NCBI GenBank assembly: GCA_031275075.1
Contig: JAISPI010000046.1
Location: forward strand, 1-10,913
Direction of reading: 5' to 3'
Length of the DNA: 10,913 nt
Source: Burkholderiales bacterium
Lineage (GTDB): Bacteria; Pseudomonadota; Gammaproteobacteria; Burkholderiales; Casimicrobiaceae
Below the pieces are notes generated by a model, which worked only from the letters and a program-made list of their open reading frames with translations, was not told where the DNA came from and did not search any database. Positions within the stretch are counted from its first letter, which is position 1, and each line of letters opens with the position of its first letter. Positions 6,143 through 10,913 of the stretch are shown piece after piece. A program made the translations under genes and the position numbers.

Positions 6143-7033
6143 TTAAGCAAGGCAGCCGGCGGCGCGCAAAGCTTGCCGCAACGGCTCGTGAAACGGCTCA
6201 GAAAGCGGCGCCAGCGGCAACCGGAGTCCGGCAGAAATCAACCCCATTTCCGCCATCGCCCATTTGACCGGCACTGGATTGCCTTCGACAAACAGTTTCC
6301 GGTGCAACGGGATCAACGTATCGTTGACAGCGCGCGCTTGGGCAATATGGCCACGCGCAGCGGCGCGACACATTTCGACAATCGGTTTGGGCGCCACACA
6401 CGAGGTGACCGAAATCACACCGTGCCCGCCCAGCAACAGAAACGCCAGACTGGTAATGTCATCGCCGCTGTAAAGCGCAAAATCTTTTTTTCCGGCTTCG
6501 TTCAACGCTTTGATGAGTTCGGTCGCGCGGCCGATGTCGCCGGTCGCGTCTTTCAGGCCGATGATGCCCGGCACCTGCGTCAGGCGTAGTACCGTGTCGT
6601 TCGCCAGATCAGCGACGGTACGACCCGGCACGTTGTAAAGCACCAAAGGAAGATCAACATCTTCGGCAATCGCTCTGAAATGCCGGTACAGTCCTTCTTG
6701 CGTCGGCTTGTTGTAATAGGGGACAACCGACAGACAGCTGTTGGCACCGACTTTTTTGGCGTAAGCCGCCAACTCAATGGCTTCGGCGGTCGAGTTGCTA
6801 CCGGTGCCGGCCATCACATGAACACGACCGGCAACATGATCAACGGTTGTCTTGATTAACGCATGGTGTTCGTCAAAATCGACCGTCGGCGATTCGCCGG
6901 TGGTGCCGACGATAACAATCCCCGCCACTTCATTGGCGATGTACCAGTCGATCAATTTTCTCAGTGCCGCAAAGTCCAACACGCCGTCAGGCGTCATCGG
7001 TGTGACAATCGGCACCAAGCATCCGGTCAGCAT
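6143..7033 (-). CDS. dapA: 4-hydroxy-tetrahydrodipicolinate synthase
   Basis: Cytosolic class I aldolase that condenses pyruvate with L-aspartate semialdehyde, the first committed step to diaminopimelate and lysine. The 296 residues match the family (292 in E. coli) and key residues fall at their E. coli numbers: T44/T45 in GTTGESPT, Y107 in PYYNKPTQEG, Y133 in YNVPGR, R138, and the Schiff-base lysine K161 in GLKDATGD. The (beta/alpha)8 barrel is complete, with SGDD near 206-210 and GHGVISV further on. The ATG at 7033 has AAGGA (7041-7045) 7 bases upstream. Whether the lysine feedback site is intact was not judged, although H56 and E84, which contribute in E. coli, are present at the same numbers. 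First gene of the dapA-bamC-hydrolase cluster; divergent from the DUF6311 gene. Confidence 0.97.
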   Translation of the reverse strand: MLTGCLVPIVTPMTPDGVLDFAALRKLIDWYIANEVAGIVIVGTTGESPTVDFDEHHALIKTTVDHVAGRVHVMAGTGSNSTAEAIELAAYAKKVGANSCLSVVPYYNKPTQEGLYRHFRAIAEDVDLPLVLYNVPGRTVADLANDTVLRLTQVPGIIGLKDATGDIGRATELIKALNEAGKKDFALYSGDDITSLAFLLLGGHGVISVTSCVAPKPIVEMCRAAARGHIAQARAVNDTLIPLHRKLFVEGNPVPVKWAMAEMGLISAGLRLPLAPLSEPFHEPLRQALRAAGCLA

Positions 7034-7062
7034 AGCTGCTTCCTTGAGAGGACAAGATGTTT

Positions 7063-7068
7063 ATTTTA
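7063..7068 (-). promoter_or_regulatory. Weak candidate -10 for dapA
   Basis: The minus strand reads TAAAAT, one mismatch from the -10 consensus, about 30 bases upstream of the dapA ATG. The hexamer 17 bases further up is TGAGCA, a poor -35. The promoter for the dapA cluster must lie in this 168-base divergent gap, and this is the best site seen. Confidence 0.25.
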
Positions 7069-7172
7069 CCTGAATCATCCGAAACTGCTCATACGGACAA
7101 GTTCGATGTGCAACGAACTCGAGTCGGGGCATGCGACGACGCTTCGCAATGACGTCGTATTCAATGAGGGGG

Positions 7173-7181
7173 TGTTATATT
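7173..7181 (+). promoter_or_regulatory. Candidate extended -10 promoter of the DUF6311 gene
   Basis: TGTTATATT is a TGn-extended -10 (TATATT, two mismatches to consensus). Transcription would start near 7188, leaving a short leader that still contains the GGAGG ribosome binding site (7193-7197) of the gene starting at 7202. No convincing -35 is present. Confidence 0.3.
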
Positions 7182-7201
7182 GGCGGCTGTTTGGAGGTTG
7201 C

Positions 7202-8944
7202 ATGCGTTATTCCTTTTCTTCAACCGCGCTCAATGTTGACACGATGCCCGACTGGCGGGGGCGCGATGTCATTTTGGCGCTGGTGGTTGGCGGTGTTTTG
7301 GGGACGGCGCTGTTTTTCATGCTGCTGCCGTCGGCGGTGCTCGACCCGAAAAATTTCCAATGGTTAATGTCGGGCGATACGATGCAGGCGTTTTTGGGCT
7401 GGCATTTTTTCCGTGGTGAGCCGTGGCTATTGCCGCTGGGCGCCAGCCATTACGGGATGGAAATGGGCAGCTCGATGGTATTCACCGATTCCATTCCGCT
7501 GTTTGCGCTGTTGTTCAAGTTGTTTGCGGCTTTGTTGTCTCCGAAGTTTCAATATTTCGGCATTTGGATTTTGGCTTGCTTCATTTTGCAGGGGACGTTC
7601 GCCTGGTTGTTGGCATGTTGTATTACGCCGCGTTGGGAAGCCCGCCTGCTGCTGACGTTGCTGTTGACCGCGAGCACAGTGATGATGCTGAAAGTGGTCG
7701 GCCATCACGCGTTGGTTGGACATTGGTTGATTCTGGCGGCGCTGTTGCTGTATCTACGACCGCCATCGGCGACGGTGCTTGCATGGTGTGCGCTGATCGG
7801 CGTGTCGGCGCTGGTGCATGCGTATTTGTCGTATTTGGTGCTGGCGGTATGGGCGGCGAGCGTGTTGCGGCGTTACGGCTGGGCAGACATACGCAATGCG
7901 CTGACTGAGATTGCCGTGGTAGCGCTAAGCCTGGTGGCAGTGATGTGGTTGGCCGGTTATTTTACGTTGCCGACTGGGTCATTTTCGGGCGGAACCGAAT
8001 ATTACGGGCGTTACGCCGCCAACCTTAACGCGTTCTGGAATCCGGGTTGGGGATCGCGTTTTCTGCCCGCTCTCCCGTCAACACCGGAATCGGCATTCGA
8101 AGGCTACGCCTATCTGGGCGCCGGCGGCTTGTTGCTGGTGGCGATAGCGGCGCTATTGCTGATTTTCTCGAAAGCGGCGCGAACGGATGCGATACAACAC
8201 TGGCCGTTAATTTTGGTGGTGCTGGTGCTGTGGATGATCGCGGTATCAAACCATGTGATGCTGGATGACCAAGTTGTGCTGGAAGCGACATTGCCGAAGT
8301 TTGTTTTGGATATGTTGGCGATGGTACGGGCGTCGGGGCGATTGTTGTGGGTGCCGTATTATGCGCTGTTGCTGGGAAGCGCGGCGTTGTTGCTGCAATG
8401 CGCGTGGCCGCGGTTTGGGGCAATCGTGTTGTTGGGAATCGTGGTGTTGCAAGCGATGGATTTATCGCCGCGAATGCTGGGATTGCGCAACGTTTTTCAG
8501 GAAAACATCACGACGCAGACCGAAACGTGGAAAAGCCCGCTGGTGTCGCCTTTCTGGGAAGAAGCAGCACAGCGGTACCGGACGGTGCGTTTCGTGCCGG
8601 CGCGTTCGTCAGCATCTGGTTATGGCGTATTTACGTTTTACGCGGTCGACCACGGAATGGCGATCAACGTCGGTCAATTTGCGCGTATTGCCAATTCGCG
8701 TATTGGTAAAATGAATGCCGTGCAAAATGAGAGGCTGGCGAAGGGAGACCTCGATACCGGAAGCCTTTACGTTTTCTGGAAAAGCACAGAAGAAGGCCCC
8801 TTTCCGGTACGGATTGGACGGCAGGATCGCGTTGAAATTATCGACGGTTTTCAGGTACTGGCGCCCGACTGGTACGGCAGTTCAGGGAACGCGCAGATTC
8901 ACTGGACGGACGATGGGCGCAACAGAAGTATTTTTTTGCCATAG
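7202..8944 (+). CDS. DUF6311 family polytopic membrane protein
   Basis: Integral membrane protein of 580 residues. The N-terminal part matches my memory of the DUF6311 family: helix 23-43, then DTMQAFLGWHFFRGEPWLLP (59-78), LGASHYGMEMGSSMVFTDSIP (around 79-99) and the helix pair around FQYFGIWILACFILQGTFAWLL. About ten or more membrane helices run to residue 420 (for example 145-163, 168-185, 190-222, 234-255, 304-323, 334-350, 383-420), with an acidic periplasmic-type loop near 44-62 as in GT-C glycosyltransferases. The last 160 residues (425-580) are soluble and probably periplasmic. The family is uncharacterised; a role in envelope glycan or O-antigen modification is inferred from the GT-C-like layout. 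The ATG at 7202 is chosen because GGAGG (7193-7197) lies 4 bases upstream; the reading frame stays open back to 6863, but that part overlaps dapA. A GtrA-like gene lies nearby at the right edge. Confidence 0.85.
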   Translation: MRYSFSSTALNVDTMPDWRGRDVILALVVGGVLGTALFFMLLPSAVLDPKNFQWLMSGDTMQAFLGWHFFRGEPWLLPLGASHYGMEMGSSMVFTDSIPLFALLFKLFAALLSPKFQYFGIWILACFILQGTFAWLLACCITPRWEARLLLTLLLTASTVMMLKVVGHHALVGHWLILAALLLYLRPPSATVLAWCALIGVSALVHAYLSYLVLAVWAASVLRRYGWADIRNALTEIAVVALSLVAVMWLAGYFTLPTGSFSGGTEYYGRYAANLNAFWNPGWGSRFLPALPSTPESAFEGYAYLGAGGLLLVAIAALLLIFSKAARTDAIQHWPLILVVLVLWMIAVSNHVMLDDQVVLEATLPKFVLDMLAMVRASGRLLWVPYYALLLGSAALLLQCAWPRFGAIVLLGIVVLQAMDLSPRMLGLRNVFQENITTQTETWKSPLVSPFWEEAAQRYRTVRFVPARSSASGYGVFTFYAVDHGMAINVGQFARIANSRIGKMNAVQNERLAKGDLDTGSLYVFWKSTEEGPFPVRIGRQDRVEIIDGFQVLAPDWYGSSGNAQIHWTDDGRNRSIFLP

Positions 8945-9169
8945 CGGCGCCATGACGGAAACCCACAAGAGCTATGGCGAAGAATTGTAATTGTAAAAAA
9001 ACGTTAACTATGTCGTAACGCATCAAATATCAGGTAATATGAAGCAACAACAAAAATATTGTCGGAGACTCCTTTAAGGTGCACTGAAGGAAAGAGCAAT
9101 ACGCTTATTTTTTAAACACTGGGGGGCTACATTATTTACTTTTAACTGTTAATGAGGATCAATATAGCC
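8945..9169 (+). other. AT-rich intergenic leader upstream of the RCC1 gene
   Basis: 225 bases without a credible gene. An imperfect terminator-like inverted repeat, GCCATAG (8938-8944, spanning the DUF6311 stop) / CTATGGC (8972-8978), has a 27-base loop and no T-run, so it is not a good terminator. TAATAT at 9035-9040 is a candidate -10 without a good -35. A run of six G (9121-9126) lies 44 bases before the start; TTATTT and TACATT flank it at 17-base spacing, but match the promoter consensus poorly. The ribosome binding site GAGGA is at 9154-9158. The long untranslated span suggests the RCC1 gene has its own promoter. Confidence 0.45.
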
Positions 9170-10648
9170 ATGAAAAAACATTACCCCTTTTTCAAAGTCT
9201 TATTCGCGCTCGCAGTATTGCTAGCAATCAGCTTGCCTGCACGAGCATCCATCACTATAGACGCCCCTGGGGATCAGAATCTTCGTCAAAACACGGAAGC
9301 TGTTTACACTTTTAGTGTTACCAACAACGATGTCGCTGCCGGTTTTCGTTTTCTCGCCTTTGACGACCAAGGGTTCGTCGTCGGTCAGTCACATGCGTAC
9401 GCTTTCATCGGCGCAGGAGAAACTGTCGTGGTTAGCGTTGTTGTCAACCCGGGAGCCAGTGCTGTCGGCACTGTCAGCACGCTGCTTTTTGCGGTCCTTC
9501 CGGTATCGGATATCCCCGGCTTCATGGTAGAGGTCAAGGGCTACGTCATTGATGAAGGGCCAAAAATTACCGGAACAGCTCAAGGAATTCTGTTGACAAC
9601 AGGAGCAATGGTCACCGAAGATGGTGATGTACTTGTCTGGGGTTTCCGCGGTTCTGGTCAACAAGGAAACGGAAAAACCGCCGTTTCTTCTAACGCCAAG
9701 CCTGAAAAAGTTCACAGCCTGAGCAATGTTGTAGCGTTGGCGGGGGGGGCTTATCATCTGGTGGCGCTCCATGCCGATGGTAACGTCAGCGGTTGGGGGC
9801 AGAGCGGCTACGGCGAGACAGGATGTAAGCCAAACTCAGGCATTTACACCCATACTCCATGCACGGTTCTGACCAATGCTGTTCAGATTTCGGGCGGAGA
9901 ATACTTCAGTATCGCGCTGGACAAAGATGGCAAAGTCTGGACATGGGGACATAACCTCTATGGTCAGCTTGGCAATGGCGGCACCAAGAACAGTCAGGTG
10001 CCGGTCAATGTCAACTTGAACGGAGAAAAAGCCCGTCTGATTGGCGGTGCTTATGAGGGCGCGTTCGCGGTCACCGAAGAAGGCCATGTCTGGGCGTGGG
10101 GCGACAATGAAGCTAGCGGTCTCGGCTTCCAAGGGCCTTCCTATGGCGTACAAAAGATCATCCGCACACCGACACTGGTGACGAATCTGACGCCCTATGC
10201 GCACCGGATCACTTACATTGCGGGTGGTAACGGCTGGGGTCAGGCCTTGCTCGATGATGGAACAGTGATTGGTTGGGGGCTGCGTGCTGCGCTTGGTCAA
10301 GGAACAACCCTCACGTCTATCAGTTCTCCTGTGCCGGTTGAAGTCATGCGTAACGTCAAGCAGCTTTATGCGCGTTATGTTGGCTCCATTGCCTTGACCA
10401 ATGATGGCGAAGTGTTTACTTGGGGGCAAACCGGCGGCAGCGCATTCAAGATGATCTATGGCGAACGCCCGACTTTGCGCCAGACGGTCGGTTCCGTCGT
10501 AGAAGTTGGCGGTGGCAAAGAGCACGTGTTCTACAAAACACAGGATGGTTCACTTTATGGAGTTGGTTACAACGACCTCTATAAATTGGATCTGACCAAG
10601 TGCTGCGCTCCCAATGTCAATTGGCCGGGCGCTTCGCTTTCTTTCTGA
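9170..10648 (+). CDS. Secreted RCC1-repeat (seven-bladed beta-propeller) protein
   Basis: Exported protein of 492 residues. The signal peptide has MKK, a hydrophobic core at 9-22, and a PARA-S cleavage site after A26. Residues 27-130 (ITIDAPGDQNLRQ to VKGYVIDEG) form an all-beta, immunoglobulin-like region that I cannot name. From about 140 there are seven RCC1/BNR-type repeats, recognised by G-x-V-x-x-WG followed by G-x-x-G-x-G: VLVWG (154-158), SGWG (207-210), VWTWG (256-260), VWAWG (307-311), VIGWG (366-370), VFTWG (415-419) and a degenerate LYGVG (462-466). Their ~50-residue spacing fits one propeller. RCC1 propellers bind proteins or nucleic acids in eukaryotes; in bacteria secreted members are mostly uncharacterised surface proteins. 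No LPXTG, lipobox or autotransporter domain is visible, so it is periplasmic or secreted. The ATG at 9170 is preferred over the ATG at 9152 because GAGGA lies 11 bases upstream and it begins a standard MKK signal peptide. A strong terminator follows. Confidence 0.88.
   Translation: MKKHYPFFKVLFALAVLLAISLPARASITIDAPGDQNLRQNTEAVYTFSVTNNDVAAGFRFLAFDDQGFVVGQSHAYAFIGAGETVVVSVVVNPGASAVGTVSTLLFAVLPVSDIPGFMVEVKGYVIDEGPKITGTAQGILLTTGAMVTEDGDVLVWGFRGSGQQGNGKTAVSSNAKPEKVHSLSNVVALAGGAYHLVALHADGNVSGWGQSGYGETGCKPNSGIYTHTPCTVLTNAVQISGGEYFSIALDKDGKVWTWGHNLYGQLGNGGTKNSQVPVNVNLNGEKARLIGGAYEGAFAVTEEGHVWAWGDNEASGLGFQGPSYGVQKIIRTPTLVTNLTPYAHRITYIAGGNGWGQALLDDGTVIGWGLRAALGQGTTLTSISSPVPVEVMRNVKQLYARYVGSIALTNDGEVFTWGQTGGSAFKMIYGERPTLRQTVGSVVEVGGGKEHVFYKTQDGSLYGVGYNDLYKLDLTKCCAPNVNWPGASLSF
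9742..9749 (+). repeat. Poly-G tract (G8) inside the RCC1 coding sequence
   Basis: Eight consecutive G encode A191-G192-G193-A194 at the end of the first repeat of the secreted propeller. Tracts of this length can slip during replication; a one-base change would shift the frame after residue 191 and remove most of the propeller. The reading frame is intact in this copy. Confidence 0.85.
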
Positions 10649-10681
10649 TATGCGGTAGGCAGATCGCCAACCCATTTTGAG

Positions 10682-10711
10682 AATCAGGGGTCAGTTTTCT
10701 GACCCCTGATT
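10682..10711 (+). terminator. Strong hairpin terminator of the RCC1 gene
   Basis: Perfect 13-bp stem (AATCAGGGGTCAG / CTGACCCCTGATT) with a TTTT loop, 33 bases past the RCC1 stop and followed on the plus strand by T-rich sequence (TTTTTATG overlaps the stem end). It sits immediately beyond the stop codon (10713-10715) of the convergent GtrA-like gene, so it probably acts on both transcripts, though the minus-strand T-run is poor. A dispersed REP-like repeat is an alternative explanation. Confidence 0.8.
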
Positions 10712-10712
10712 T

Positions 10713-10913
10713 TTATGAACGGTACACCCAAAATTTTGAGAGCAAAAAACCGAGCACGGCAAGCAGCGCGTCGAAAAGCGGTTTGACCAGCCAAGCGAAA
10801 TAAAGCCCTTCCGCGCCCTCTGCCAAGGTGACGGCAGCGGTACTGGCGGCGGTGGTGAGACACCACATTGCAACGAAGCGCGCCAAATGGGCGGGACGTA
10901 ACCTGCCTTTGGT
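10713..10913 (-). CDS. GtrA-like membrane protein, C-terminal part (runs off the right edge)
   Basis: An open minus-strand frame enters from the right edge and runs 66 codons to TAA at 10713-10715; no start codon is needed within the window. The peptide ends LLAVLGFLLSKFWVYRS, the typical last helix and exit motif (xxFLLxxxWVFR) of GtrA-family proteins. Before it lie RPAHLARFVAMWCLTTAAS (about 6-24), which fits a basic loop followed by a helix, and an amphipathic linker. GtrA proteins are small four-helix membrane proteins involved in moving lipid-linked sugars (for example undecaprenyl-phosphate glucose) or in cell-surface polysaccharide synthesis. They often lie next to glycosyltransferases, which fits the nearby DUF6311 gene. 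It is convergent with the RCC1 gene and shares its hairpin terminator. The assignment rests on about half a domain; a different small polytopic protein is possible. Confidence 0.55.
   Translation of the reverse strand, partial: TKGRLRPAHLARFVAMWCLTTAASTAAVTLAEGAEGLYFAWLVKPLFDALLAVLGFLLSKFWVYRS

Noticed and set aside
5881..6589. Overlapping plus-strand frames opposite bamC/dapA
   Set aside because: Antisense shadows of two well-supported genes with Arg/Gln-rich products.
6863..7201. N-terminal extension of the DUF6311 reading frame back to 6863
   Set aside because: The extension runs antisense over the 5' end of dapA, encodes Arg/His-rich non-conserved sequence, and the ATG at 7202 has a good GGAGG site.
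8938..8978. Inverted repeat at the end of the DUF6311 gene as a terminator
   Set aside because: 7-bp arms, a 27-base loop and no T-run following.
9836..10525. 229-residue minus-strand open frame opposite the RCC1 gene
   Set aside because: Antisense shadow of the repeat-rich gene; no recognisable domain and no ribosome binding site.
10684..10873. Two 60-residue minus-strand ORFs at the right edge
   Set aside because: They read the wrong frames of the GtrA-like gene and run through the terminator hairpin; the third frame gives the membrane-protein-like peptide.
1..10913. CRISPR array, toxin-antitoxin pair, anti-phage defence cluster or complete prophage
   Set aside because: No regularly spaced repeats, no nuclease/helicase/toxin motifs and no phage structural or integrase genes; the single repressor-like gene is not enough to call any of these.

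Overview
The window looks like ordinary chromosome of a proteobacterium, most likely a betaproteobacterium. The evidence is the block dapA - bamC - metallo-beta-lactamase-fold hydrolase - purC (BamC is restricted to beta/gammaproteobacteria), moderate GC content, and Shine-Dalgarno-led starts. The genus cannot be fixed from the sequence alone. I see no CRISPR array, tRNA, rRNA, transposase or integrase.

Layout. Bases 1-1318 hold a short degenerate tandem repeat and an AI-2E/PerM-family membrane transporter (minus strand). Bases 1319-2658 are a small, more AT-rich accessory stretch: an exported protein of unknown function with its own terminator, and a phage-repressor-like protein (minus strand) whose C-terminal S24/LexA-like domain appears to have lost both catalytic residues. 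A flavodoxin-fold NAD(P)H-dependent oxidoreductase (2659-3243, plus) diverges from the repressor-like gene and converges on purC.

Bases 3394-7033 are a minus-strand housekeeping cluster, read in the order dapA (lysine/diaminopimelate synthesis), bamC (outer-membrane protein assembly lipoprotein), an MBL-fold hydrolase of the YycJ/WalJ type, and purC (purine synthesis). E. coli has dapA-bamC-purC together; here the hydrolase gene sits between bamC and purC. dapA, bamC and the hydrolase gene are tightly spaced and probably cotranscribed. purC has an 80-base gap containing a plausible extended -10 promoter of its own.

Bases 7202-10648 (plus strand) hold a large polytopic membrane protein of the DUF6311 type, probably envelope glycan related, followed after a 225-base AT-rich gap by a secreted protein with an N-terminal beta-sandwich-like region and seven RCC1-type repeats (a predicted seven-bladed propeller). 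The propeller gene carries a run of eight G inside its coding sequence. A strong hairpin terminator follows. The right edge contains the 3' end of a convergent minus-strand gene, the C-terminus of a GtrA-like small membrane protein; it has no start codon within the window.

I did not find a convincing new multi-gene system. The best leads are the apparently catalytically dead S24-type repressor with its neighbours, the secreted RCC1 propeller with its poly-G tract, and the possible functional link between the DUF6311 protein, the propeller and the GtrA-like protein.
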